Counted from the stretch's first letter, positions 1 to 7,195 are shown. The stretch is 8,585 nt of DNA from Candidatus Methanoplasma sp. (GCA_031274665.1 JAISPV010000015.1:1-8585), one strand, 5' to 3'. Notes: a model not told the origin generated them from the letters alone. Numbers and translations: made by a program.

Positions 1-1877
1 AGGTCCTCCTCTCATATCCGAGCGACCCAAGCGCGTTCATTCTCAGGTCAGTGATCGAATATGAGAGCGGGAACATCAACGCAGCGCTTCGGACCATTAT
101 GATGGGTATCGATAAGAACCCCGGCAACGCCGACGTAAAACTTCAGAAAGCGAAGATATTGTTCAAGACCGGAAGGACGGACAAGGCGGTCATAGATCTG
201 GAAAAAGCTGAGAAAACCGAACCAAACAACATAGGCGTCCTGCTCCTGATGATGGAGATCGCCATATCAAAGAACAAGAACGAGGACGCCGTAAAACTGA
301 GCAGAAGAATAATCGTGCTGGATCCCGGCAACATTGACGCAATGAACATACTGTCCAAGGCGAACCTTTCAGTGAAACGGGAGGATTCGTACGCTTCGTA
401 CAAGGACATGATGGTCGCCGACAACAGGGCGGAGAACTTCGTCAACATCCTTTCTTCGATGATCTCCGACGGCAGGTACAGCGACGTTTTGCATATGTAC
501 ACCGAAAAAGAAAGGGAGTTCGGCAAGAACCCTATGGTAAGGCGCCTGAAGGGAAATGCGGAATATGCGATGGGCAAGTACAAGGAAGCGTCAGCGACCT
601 ACGCGTCCGCTTCCGAGATAGATCCGAAGGACCCGGTCATATGGCATTCTAAAGGCATGGCCGACGAGGCAAGAGGGGATCTGGAACTTGCGGAGGAAGC
701 TTACAACAAAGCCGTCCTTCTGGATATGAACGAACCGGAATACTGGATATCCCGTTCTTTCATCCAAGAGAAGAAGAAGGATCTGGCCGGAGCGGTCGAA
801 TCCCTGAACAGAGCGATCGAGCTCAGACCGAATGATATTTACGCACTGGTAAAGAAAGGGATGATCTTCGCGGTGCTGGGAAGATTCGCCGAAGCGACAT
901 ATTTCCTGGACATGGCGGCCATAGCCGAGCCGAACAACATCAACGTGCTGAAGGTCCAGCGCGAGGTCAGGGCGGCATCGGGCGACATCAACGGAGCAGA
1001 GGAAGCGGCCATGAAGATCGTCGGCAGGAAGCCCTCGGACGAAGAGGGGGTGGCCGCCGCGGTAAGGATACTGATGCTCAGCGGCAAGGACGATGTCGCC
1101 GCGGCCCTGATAGATAACGCACTGAAGGCGGAGCCGGCCTCGATACCTCTTCTCTATACCAAAAAAGAATTCTATACGCAGAAAGGGGACCAGAGAAAGG
1201 TCATAGACGCCTGCCACGGCATACTCGCGATACAGTCTGACAACGGTATGGTCAGGAGCGACCTTGCCGAGGCGTACACCGCGGCGGGCGATGTTAACGC
1301 CGCAAGAAGGCTGTATTCGGAGATCACCCCCCTAGAGAATACCGCCGAACAGAAATGCGAAGAACCCCCCAAGACGCAGAAGCAGAAGGTGCCGGAATCT
1401 GTCAAGAGATACGCAGAAAGGGTCCTCAGGCATGCATACATATCAAAACTCGCTCTCAGCGATCCCGACCTCATATCTGTTCTGGACATTGACGGCGCGA
1501 CGACGAAGGCGGTGATGGCCTATCTCTCCGACATCGCGGAGTACGGGGACATCGCCCCCGGGACCCTGGAGTTCGAAAGGATGGAGAAACTTTCGCTGAG
1601 CGCCGTGACAAGAGGGAACTGCACGGAGCTGGAGAAGGACCCTATCATACCGATACCCTGCGCATTTGTCGCGGGCGGGGCGAAAGACGCGGACGAAGCA
1701 AAGCTCCTTGTCGCATACATCTACAAGGTCATAAGCTCCAAAAGATCGGTAAGAGTACTCCCTCCAGAATTGAAGAAAGTTGCGGAGACGGTCCAAAAAG
1801 GCGCGACCGTTGAGGAGATAATGAGAACGTCAAGGATCGGTGTGCATCAGGCGAAAATGGTCAAAGACAACCTCTGA
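1..1877 (+). CDS. TPR-repeat protein with a C-terminal helical domain, 5' end outside the window
   Basis: The reading frame is open from the left edge (first complete codon at position 3; 624 codons visible). A GTG at 51 could be read as a start, but the 16 codons before it encode the first half of a TPR-like unit (SDPSAF...), so the gene almost certainly begins upstream. About twelve to thirteen 34-residue TPR units follow, roughly residues 7-445 counted from position 3, recognisable by the recurring pattern of Gly-Asn/Asp, Ala and a closing Asp-Pro or Glu-Pro-Asn-Asn. TPRs are protein-binding solenoids, so a scaffold or assembly role is inferred; no catalytic motif is visible. A charged, proline-containing linker (about 446-466) leads to a mostly helical C-terminal region that I do not recognise. 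Its last 40 residues (GATVEEIMRTSRIGVHQAKM) resemble a helix-turn-helix. No signal peptide can be judged because the N-terminus is missing. It is convergent with truD. The TPR assignment is firm; the function is unknown. Confidence 0.88.
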   Translation, partial: VLLSYPSDPSAFILRSVIEYESGNINAALRTIMMGIDKNPGNADVKLQKAKILFKTGRTDKAVIDLEKAEKTEPNNIGVLLLMMEIAISKNKNEDAVKLSRRIIVLDPGNIDAMNILSKANLSVKREDSYASYKDMMVADNRAENFVNILSSMISDGRYSDVLHMYTEKEREFGKNPMVRRLKGNAEYAMGKYKEASATYASASEIDPKDPVIWHSKGMADEARGDLELAEEAYNKAVLLDMNEPEYWISRSFIQEKKKDLAGAVESLNRAIELRPNDIYALVKKGMIFAVLGRFAEATYFLDMAAIAEPNNINVLKVQREVRAASGDINGAEEAAMKIVGRKPSDEEGVAAAVRILMLSGKDDVAAALIDNALKAEPASIPLLYTKKEFYTQKGDQRKVIDACHGILAIQSDNGMVRSDLAEAYTAAGDVNAARRLYSEITPLENTAEQKCEEPPKTQKQKVPESVKRYAERVLRHAYISKLALSDPDLISVLDIDGATTKAVMAYLSDIAEYGDIAPGTLEFERMEKLSLSAVTRGNCTELEKDPIIPIPCAFVAGGAKDADEAKLLVAYIYKVISSKRSVRVLPPELKKVAETVQKGATVEEIMRTSRIGVHQAKMVKDNL

Positions 1878-3188
1878 TCAGTATCTGTCCATCTCCGATT
1901 TCATATATTCTCTCAGCAGACATGTCGCATAGTTCCCTTTAGGAAGAGAGAAACTTAATTCATACCCGCCTTCGATAATCCTGTGCGACAGGTCCGCCAC
2001 GGGACACAGGACCTCTCTTCTGCTTCCTTTGGAACTGCAGTGCGGCAGCCCCGGGACGATAAAGTCCCTTTGGGAGATCCTTTCCTCTTCAACGATGGAC
2101 CTTTCGATCTCCCCCATCTCTCCTTCCGCTATCCTGCTTTCCGAACCGAACAGGGATATCGCAACGAACGCTCTTCCGGACCCGACCTGTCTTGCCACAA
2201 GATCGATGTTGTTCGGTGTCGTTGTGACCGGGTTCTCATGCAGCGGTATCCTGTTGGGATCCAGCGGGATCACGATGTCGCCGGCGATCGGCCTGTTCAG
2301 GGGAAGGCCTCTTCTCATGCGTTCGCTGAGCATTCTGTTGAAAAGGTATGACTGATAAGCGTGCACGAACATCATCTGAAGGTTCTTCGGAAGTTTCTCT
2401 ATCGCTCCTTTCCAGTCGTCCGGAGAGGAAACGATGTGTTCCACCATGATCTTTTCGTAGGACAGGGAATCCGGCATTTTTTTCAGGACGGAGGACCAGT
2501 CCTCCTCCTTGGAAAGGGACCTTCTCGCATCCGCCGCATCCTCTCTCTCGAAGAGGGACGGGTCCGAGACGTAACATCTCACCGCGCCTTCGAGGTCTCC
2601 CCTGATGATGAGTTCGCCGACCTTGTGGGTGATCGGCCTCACGGCCCCGAATCTCTGCACTCCGAAGTAATTCGGAAAACCTCCGGCATCCTTCACGGCG
2701 GAGGAGACGTAACGGAGGGTATCGGGGATCCCGCTCTCCGGGGCTTCGCATTCCTTCACCTTTATCACGAACAAGTTCCCGATAAGGTCTCCGATCTTTA
2801 TGCTCCTCTTTGCGGTGTAAGGGTCAGTGATCTCCACGTCATCAAGAGTGATCTTCTGCATGGAATCCATCGGGCATTCGAAGGACATGAGCTGCGTTGT
2901 GATAGCTCGTTTGTCCTTTGTTCCGGCAAAACCTATTTTCTCGCGCGATATGCCGAGGTTCCTCGAAAGCAGCCTCACCAGGCGGTTCGTTTCCCAGTTT
3001 CTGGTGGTGACCTCGGCTATGACGAATCTTCCGCCCGCCGCAGGACCGGGTCTGTCGGAGATCTCTTTTACGATAAAATCTTCAGGTTCTTTCTTTAAAC
3101 GCCCGCCGGTCCCGTCGATATCGCTGAGATAGAAGGACATGCCTACATCCTTTTCGGCAGTGCGGCAGGCTCTGTAGCGGCTGTTCAT
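1878..3188 (-). CDS. truD: tRNA pseudouridine synthase D (TruD/Pus7 family)
   Basis: A 436-residue protein of normal length for archaeal TruD. The family isomerises uridine to pseudouridine in tRNA (U13 in the bacterial enzyme; archaeal and eukaryotic relatives can act on further sites). Visible signatures are the N-terminal PEDFIVKEI at 35-43, the catalytic motif GFAGTKDKRA at 86-95 with Asp92 as the expected catalytic aspartate, NYFGVQRFG at 173-181, the helix FVHAYQSYLFNR at 274-285, and the C-terminal LPKGNYATCLLREYMK at 415-430. The ATG at 3188 overlaps the rpoL stop (ATGA), suggesting translational coupling. An internal ATG at 3140 has a better Shine-Dalgarno (AGGA, 7 bases away), but it would remove the AEKDVGM segment that resembles the usual archaeal N-terminus, so the longer start is preferred. 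The stop abuts the stop of the opposing TPR gene. Nothing essential appears missing. Confidence 0.96.
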   Translation of the reverse strand: MNSRYRACRTAEKDVGMSFYLSDIDGTGGRLKKEPEDFIVKEISDRPGPAAGGRFVIAEVTTRNWETNRLVRLLSRNLGISREKIGFAGTKDKRAITTQLMSFECPMDSMQKITLDDVEITDPYTAKRSIKIGDLIGNLFVIKVKECEAPESGIPDTLRYVSSAVKDAGGFPNYFGVQRFGAVRPITHKVGELIIRGDLEGAVRCYVSDPSLFEREDAADARRSLSKEEDWSSVLKKMPDSLSYEKIMVEHIVSSPDDWKGAIEKLPKNLQMMFVHAYQSYLFNRMLSERMRRGLPLNRPIAGDIVIPLDPNRIPLHENPVTTTPNNIDLVARQVGSGRAFVAISLFGSESRIAEGEMGEIERSIVEEERISQRDFIVPGLPHCSSKGSRREVLCPVADLSHRIIEGGYELSFSLPKGNYATCLLREYMKSEMDRY

Positions 3189-3439
3189 TCTTTTACCGCG
3201 GCGAAGTAAGCGGACACGGTCTTTGAGGCCTTCTTTACCGCATCCTCCGGTTTTCCCTTCCGGACCTCCACGTACAACAAAGCGACCGATAATTCAGGGT
3301 GCTCATCTATGTACCTTACAACGATGACGTTCTCATCATCGTTGAGTGTCTTTATCATCGGTGTGATGAGCGTCGGGTTCGCGTCCTTGAACCCGAGGGT
3401 TATCGTCGTATCGGTCCTTTCGATGGTATAGGCTTTCAC
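3185..3439 (-). CDS. rpoL: DNA-directed RNA polymerase subunit Rpo11 (RpoL)
   Basis: An 84-residue protein, close to the roughly 90 residues usual for archaeal RpoL, the homologue of eukaryotic Rpb11/AC19. In the polymerase it pairs with Rpo3 (RpoD) to form the alpha-like assembly platform. Supporting features are the family order: a short N-terminal strand; DANPTLITPMIKTLNDDENV (19-38), corresponding to the conserved HTL-LLR region; the YxxxHPxL element (YIDEHPEL, 43-50); then LYVEVRKGKPEDAVKKA (55-71) and a C-terminal helix. The usual His-Thr-Leu reads Pro-Thr-Leu here, a mild divergence. The GTG start is supported by a TATA box centred about 27 bases upstream, implying a leaderless mRNA; no in-frame start lies in the preceding codons I checked. 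It is the first gene of an overlapping pair with truD. The KEOPS subunit Pcc1 is a similar-sized alternative, but the HP element fits RpoL better. Confidence 0.85.
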   Translation of the reverse strand: MKAYTIERTDTTITLGFKDANPTLITPMIKTLNDDENVIVVRYIDEHPELSVALLYVEVRKGKPEDAVKKASKTVSAYFAAVKE

Positions 3440-3462
3440 ATCCTGGGATTGGCATGTGCCCG

Positions 3463-3475
3463 CTATAAATCTTTC
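3463..3475 (-). promoter_or_regulatory. TATA/BRE promoter for rpoL-truD
   Basis: On the minus strand the gap between the ligase stop and rpoL reads GAAAGATTTATAG: a purine-rich BRE-like stretch followed by TTTATAG (3469-3463). The box centre is about 27 bases before the GTG at 3439, the normal archaeal TATA-to-start-site distance. Transcription would then begin at or next to the start codon (leaderless). This suggests rpoL-truD can be expressed independently of the upstream helicase-ligase genes, although no clear terminator follows the ligase. Confidence 0.65.
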
Positions 3476-3485
3476 CTAGGCTGCG

Positions 3486-5240
3486 TCACAGCTTGTCCGC
3501 CGTCTGCAATTCGTATATACTCAGGATCTCGTTCGCTGTGGTGCATTCTTCCGGGCCTTTGTCATCCCTCACACGGCCGGTGAACCTCGGAAACCTAAGA
3601 CCGAGGCCGGCATCTTCCTTCACAACGCCCCAAGCCGCCGTGTGCGTCGGGCTCAGGCTGATCTCTGCCGCCACGACCTCAAGTACGACCGTGGGCAGGA
3701 ACCAGACATCGGGTGTCATCTGTGTGTCCACCATGCGCGGACGGGCTTCGCTCAGATATCCGTCAAGCATATCCGGCATGCCGGCAAGGAACGCGTCGTC
3801 GAAACCGGTCCCAAGTTTGCAGACTGTACAGTATTTTCCAGTCTCGTCATCGAACACGGCCATCAGAAGGGCACCGTATTTTCCTGCCCTCTTCCCCCTG
3901 CCGTGGAATGCTCCCACCGCCACAAGATCAAAGGAATCCGTGAGGGCCTCTTCGTAGTCCTTTTTGTACTTGATCCAGAGAAATCCTCTGGAACCTGCTC
4001 TGTAGACCGATTCCGGCGACAGCGACTTTGCCATTATGCCTTCGCATTTCATACTCAGCGCCTTGCTGAAGAACTCCTCTCCTTCCTGCCGGGTGCCGAC
4101 CACCTCCATCGATGTGAGTTGGACCTTCTCTGACAGATCAAAGGTTTTGCCGAGTCTCGACCGTCTTTGTTCGAACGGATAAAGGGTCATATCTTCATCG
4201 TCCGCAAGGAGTATGTCGAACATGAATATCCGGACCGGATAATCTTCGACCGCTTTGTCCATTCCGTGTTTCTTCCTGCGGTGCGTGACGGTCTGGAAAG
4301 GAAGCATGCCGCCGGTCTCCGGGTCGACTGCCACGCACTCTCCCTCGATTATCGCTCTTTCCGCCCTGCATCGCTTTCTTAGTTCGGAAGCGATGTCCGG
4401 GAAGTTCGAAGTGAGATCCTCAAGGCGCCTCGAGTACAGTTTCACAGAATCCTTATCGATATGGGCCTGCACCCTGATCCCGTCATATTTGAATTCCATC
4501 GCACACCTCCCGCCCATACGGTCCAAGATCAGAGGGATCGAAGGCAGGCGCTCGGCAAGCATGACCTTTATCGGGTTGCCCACTGCGACCTTTATCTTCC
4601 TGACCGCATCGACGCCGCCGGTCGCGAGCGTCTCCGCGACAAGGCCGAGGTCGCATGTTATGTTGAATGCCCTTTCGATCTCCGGGCGGTCCTCTTTTGT
4701 GCCGAAAGCGTCTGCAAGCGCATCGAGTATGGTCATCGAGGCGGCCCCTATCCTCATCCTCCCCGTGACGATGCGGCATATGTACCTGGCCTCGACCGGG
4801 CCGGAATCTTTCAGCAGATTGAAGAGATATTTCGTTTTCTTGTCCTGAGAATCCCTGCCTTCGGCGTTCTCGATGAGCGTCAGGTTCTTCAGTACTGTCT
4901 CCAGCGTCAAAGGTTCGTAGGACAGGGCAGTCTGTTTCTTGTTCTTGACCAGGGTTTCGGCGATGGTCCCCGGGTCGCCCTCTTTCTTCCAAAGCTCATC
5001 GATCTTGCTTTCGGACATTCCCGAAACGAATGCTATCGATCTCAGGACAAGCTTGTCCGCCATTCCAAGTTCCACGGCAAAGAAATCCGGATGCAGTTTC
5101 CCTTGCGATAAGTAGACTATATGTCTCAGCGAGACCGGGTCAAGTGTCCTGAAGAAACCCGAGAGGATAGAGGTCATCTCAAGACGGCTGCTTGTTCCCT
5201 CCAGCCTGTCGAACACATCCGCGATCTCGGAGTACAGCAT
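3486..5240 (-). CDS. lig: ATP-dependent DNA ligase, archaeal type
   Basis: A 584-residue protein, full length for archaeal replicative ligase (class I, similar to eukaryotic LIG1). It seals nicks through an enzyme-AMP intermediate, for example at Okazaki fragments and in repair. Domains in order: N-terminal DNA-binding domain (about 1-220, with RIVTGRMRIGAA at 157-167), the nucleotidyltransferase domain, and an OB fold (about 430-584). Motif I is EFKYDGIRVQ with Lys251 as the expected AMP-linked lysine. Motif III is around FMFDILLADDED (339-350), motif IV EGIMAKSL (400-407), motif V WIKYKKDY (422-429), and the C-terminal RFPRFTGRVRDDK (549-561) matches motif VI. The start ATG has a GGAG Shine-Dalgarno 5 bases upstream. 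The gene follows the helicase after 25 bases, so the two are probably cotranscribed. At 103-107, where the Pyrococcus ligase carries its PCNA-binding QKSFF, this protein reads QTALS. Confidence 0.97.
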   Translation of the reverse strand: MLYSEIADVFDRLEGTSSRLEMTSILSGFFRTLDPVSLRHIVYLSQGKLHPDFFAVELGMADKLVLRSIAFVSGMSESKIDELWKKEGDPGTIAETLVKNKKQTALSYEPLTLETVLKNLTLIENAEGRDSQDKKTKYLFNLLKDSGPVEARYICRIVTGRMRIGAASMTILDALADAFGTKEDRPEIERAFNITCDLGLVAETLATGGVDAVRKIKVAVGNPIKVMLAERLPSIPLILDRMGGRCAMEFKYDGIRVQAHIDKDSVKLYSRRLEDLTSNFPDIASELRKRCRAERAIIEGECVAVDPETGGMLPFQTVTHRRKKHGMDKAVEDYPVRIFMFDILLADDEDMTLYPFEQRRSRLGKTFDLSEKVQLTSMEVVGTRQEGEEFFSKALSMKCEGIMAKSLSPESVYRAGSRGFLWIKYKKDYEEALTDSFDLVAVGAFHGRGKRAGKYGALLMAVFDDETGKYCTVCKLGTGFDDAFLAGMPDMLDGYLSEARPRMVDTQMTPDVWFLPTVVLEVVAAEISLSPTHTAAWGVVKEDAGLGLRFPRFTGRVRDDKGPEECTTANEILSIYELQTADKL

Positions 5241-5245
5241 CGCAA

Positions 5246-5249
5246 CTCC
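5246..5249 (-). promoter_or_regulatory. Shine-Dalgarno of the DNA ligase gene
   Basis: GGAG on the minus strand, 5 bases before the ligase ATG at 5240, within the 25-base gap after the helicase stop. It fixes the ligase start and suits an internal gene of a leadered polycistronic message. Confidence 0.6.
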
Positions 5250-5265
5250 ATATGCTCTCGGCCTA

Positions 5266-6807
5266 TTAGAAATCTCTCAGTTTCATCTGACTTTCTCCGA
5301 AGGAGAAGGACAGGTCCCTGTTGAGCTTTTCCAGCCTTGAACGCATCTGGTCCTCCTTCTTTTTGCTGGAACTTTCGAAGACCTCGTCCATGGTCCCCTT
5401 TGCGATGAGGACGAACACCTCCCCGTCGTTCTTCCTTCCGGTACGCCCCCGTCTCTGGATGGTCCGGATCTCCGACGGGACCGGTTCATAGAATATCACG
5501 GCGTTAGTGCTTGCGATGTCCAGCCCTTCCTCCCCGACCGAGGTTGCCACGATGACATTTCTGGTGCCGTTCCTGAACTCTTCCAGTATCTCGATCTGTT
5601 CTTTCTGCCGCAGACCGCCGTTGGATTGTCCTATGAGCTTCCCCACCCTCGCCCCTTCTATCGTCGAGAGCTTCTCGACAAGAACATCGCATGTGTCGCG
5701 GTACTGTGTGAACACCATCACTTTGGACGAACCGTCGGAATTCAATATCTGGCTTACCAGGCTCATGAGCTTTGAGACCTTGGGATGCTCCATCCTGCTG
5801 CCCGAGACCATGTTCCAGACATCAAGATATTCTTTTCTGGCGACGAGTTCCTTACCGCCTTTGTTTCCTTTCTCAGCCTGAGTCTCGTCGGTCAGTCTGG
5901 TCATGTACGATCTGAGCGAGCTCATCCCCTGGGTCTCAGCAAGGTTGATCGCGTGGAGTATCTTTATGCAAATGGACTGGACAGTGAGGCCGCGGTAGAG
6001 CGTCAGCGAACGTTCCCCTCTTCTCAGCCTTTTTTGTACGGACTCCCCGATCATCAGCATGTGCGTGGTAGAAGGCGGCCAGTTCTCCTTCGTAAGCCTC
6101 AGGTTGGAAAGTTCGATGAAGTAGTGGTCAAGCAGCTTCTTCAGCATCTCGACTATATCCAGAAGTTCCTTCGGCATGTTGACCTCTATCTTCTTTATGT
6201 AAGTGTCATGTATGTACGGCGCGACATCCGGGTCCTCCTCTGTCCTGACGTCTATACGCAGGAATCTCAGGTTCCTGCAGACCTCTTCCACCTTATTGAT
6301 GTCGCTGCCGGGCGAGGCCGTGAGCCCCACTGACCTGATCCCTCTGGTGCAGTGTCCGGCGACCGTCACGTACGCGTAGTTCCCGGTGCCTCTGTGCGCT
6401 TCGTCAAATATCACCAACCCGAAATCCTCCATGCCGTACATCCCGTTCTCCAGATCGTTGGCGACGGACTGCGGGGTCGAGACGACGACATCGCTCTCTT
6501 CCGCTACTTTCTTTCTTGTCTCGGGCTTCATGAGGCCGTTCATGACGCCGATCTTCGTATGGACCAAAAGGTCAGAGAACACGGACGCATGCTGCTCCAC
6601 GAGAGGTTTCGTAGGCGCCATCATAAGTACTTTTTTCCCATCCCGAAGCGTCACCGCGGTTATGTAGAGGGCGATGATGGTCTTACCGAGGCCGGTGGGA
6701 AGAACGACGAGCGTGTTCACGTTCAGGCAGTCCCTTGCCAGGGTCATCTGGTATTTCCGTTCTTCCACTGTGTCCGGGATTATCCTCGGATGAATGATGT
6801 AGCCCAT
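5266..6807 (-). CDS. hef: Hef/FANCM-type superfamily 2 DNA helicase without nuclease domain
   Basis: A 513-residue superfamily 2 helicase. Numbering from the ATG at 6807: motif I PTGLGKT 37-43, motif Ia APTKPLVEQH 64-73, motif II DEAH 135-138, motif III LTASPG 162-167, motif IV VFTQYRD 365-371, motif V ATSVGEEGLDI 421-431, motif VI QRRGRTGR 451-458. A helical insert between the two RecA-like domains (about 206-341) and the IIHPRI N-terminus fit Hef/FANCM helicases, which remodel stalled forks and branched DNA. Euryarchaeal Hef of Pyrococcus type carries an XPF-family nuclease at its C-terminus; this protein stops soon after motif VI, with no ERK-type nuclease motif. The final residues QMKLRDF resemble a PCNA-interacting peptide. 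An ATG 12 bases further upstream (6819) is possible, but the TATA box is centred about 27 bases before 6807 and homologues begin near that residue. It is probably cotranscribed with the ligase. Confidence 0.93.
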   Translation of the reverse strand: MGYIIHPRIIPDTVEERKYQMTLARDCLNVNTLVVLPTGLGKTIIALYITAVTLRDGKKVLMMAPTKPLVEQHASVFSDLLVHTKIGVMNGLMKPETRKKVAEESDVVVSTPQSVANDLENGMYGMEDFGLVIFDEAHRGTGNYAYVTVAGHCTRGIRSVGLTASPGSDINKVEEVCRNLRFLRIDVRTEEDPDVAPYIHDTYIKKIEVNMPKELLDIVEMLKKLLDHYFIELSNLRLTKENWPPSTTHMLMIGESVQKRLRRGERSLTLYRGLTVQSICIKILHAINLAETQGMSSLRSYMTRLTDETQAEKGNKGGKELVARKEYLDVWNMVSGSRMEHPKVSKLMSLVSQILNSDGSSKVMVFTQYRDTCDVLVEKLSTIEGARVGKLIGQSNGGLRQKEQIEILEEFRNGTRNVIVATSVGEEGLDIASTNAVIFYEPVPSEIRTIQRRGRTGRKNDGEVFVLIAKGTMDEVFESSSKKKEDQMRSRLEKLNRDLSFSFGESQMKLRDF

Positions 6808-6830
6808 GCAGGACCGCATTCGGAATATGA

Positions 6831-6839
6831 TAATAAAAA
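6831..6839 (-). promoter_or_regulatory. TATA box of the helicase-ligase genes
   Basis: The minus strand reads TTTTTATTA, centred near 6834, about 27 bases before the ATG at 6807 and only about 15 before the ATG at 6819. Archaeal geometry therefore predicts a start site at 6807, leaderless translation and the shorter N-terminus. The same T-tract lies 3' of the upstream Fe-S gene and may also serve as its terminator. Confidence 0.55.
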
Positions 6840-6868
6840 GTTGTTCGGGAGGTGGCCGAAAGTGGCCA
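6832..6868 (-). terminator. Possible terminator of the Fe-S carrier gene
   Basis: Directly after the stop codon of the Fe-S gene the minus strand forms a short hairpin (TGGCC, six-base loop, GGCCA; 6868-6853). About 14 bases later comes a run of five T (6839-6835). Archaeal termination mainly needs a T-rich tract, so this is plausible, but the stem is short and the spacing to the T-run is long. Confidence 0.35.
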
Positions 6869-7195
6869 TCAGCGGCAGCCGCTGCCGCAGGAGGAACAAC
6901 CGCTGAAGTTGGGGTCGCGTATCGTCAGGCCGGTCCCGAAGTTGGGGTCGTCCACGAACTCCACGATGCAGCCCTCGAGCGCTTTCTGAGTATCCTCGTC
7001 GTAATAGATCTTGAAAGCCGAGGCGCTGTTGTCGACGATGTCCCCTTCTGCGCTGCTTTCTTGGAAGGACATCCCGAACTGAGGTCCGGAGCATGCGATA
7101 CCTGAAAGGTAGATCTTGATCCCATATCCGACCTTCTGGTTCTTCTCCAGGAGCTCCTTTATGAAATTCTCTGCATCAGGTGTAATCTGTACCAT
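6869..7195 (-). CDS. A-type iron-sulfur cluster carrier (IscA/ErpA/HesB family)
   Basis: A 108-residue protein (from the ATG at 7195) of typical HesB/IscA length and pattern: an opening ITPDAENFIKELL helix, the central GIACSGPQFGMSF with Cys35 at the position of the conserved first cysteine, then TGLTIRDPNFSGC before the C-terminal cysteines. A-type proteins bind or pass on Fe-S clusters in the cytoplasm. The tail is unusual: instead of CGCGxSF it reads CSSCGSGC (Cys100, Cys103, Cys107), giving three tail cysteines; Cys76 is extra. A GTG at 7207 is in frame, but it sits inside the AGGTG Shine-Dalgarno (7209-7205, 9 bases before the ATG), and the TATA geometry also favours 7195. The gene lies between the CMD-family gene and the helicase on the same strand with its own promoter. 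The family is clear; whether it works as a carrier or a scaffold cannot be told. Confidence 0.9.
   Translation of the reverse strand: MVQITPDAENFIKELLEKNQKVGYGIKIYLSGIACSGPQFGMSFQESSAEGDIVDNSASAFKIYYDEDTQKALEGCIVEFVDDPNFGTGLTIRDPNFSGCSSCGSGCR

Noticed and set aside
591..1217. Antisense frame of 208 codons under the TPR gene
   Set aside because: The plus-strand frame encodes clear TPR repeats over the same bases; the antisense product has no recognisable motif and no ribosome site that I could see.
2361..3098. Open frame of 245 codons on the plus strand opposite truD, plus similar long antisense frames opposite the ligase and helicase
   Set aside because: They lie entirely within strongly supported genes on the other strand and their translations are low-complexity, His/Arg-rich and family-less. 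They are by-products of GC-biased codon use.
3185..3439. Identification of the small gene as KEOPS subunit Pcc1
   Set aside because: Length is similar, but the YxxxHPxL element and the KGKPEDAVKKA helix follow the RpoL pattern.
2454..4927. A 14-base direct repeat (TTCGTAGGACAGGG) at 2454-2467 and 4914-4927
   Set aside because: Both copies encode Leu-Ser-Tyr-Glu in truD and in the ligase with the same codons; there is no further similarity around them, so chance is the simplest explanation.
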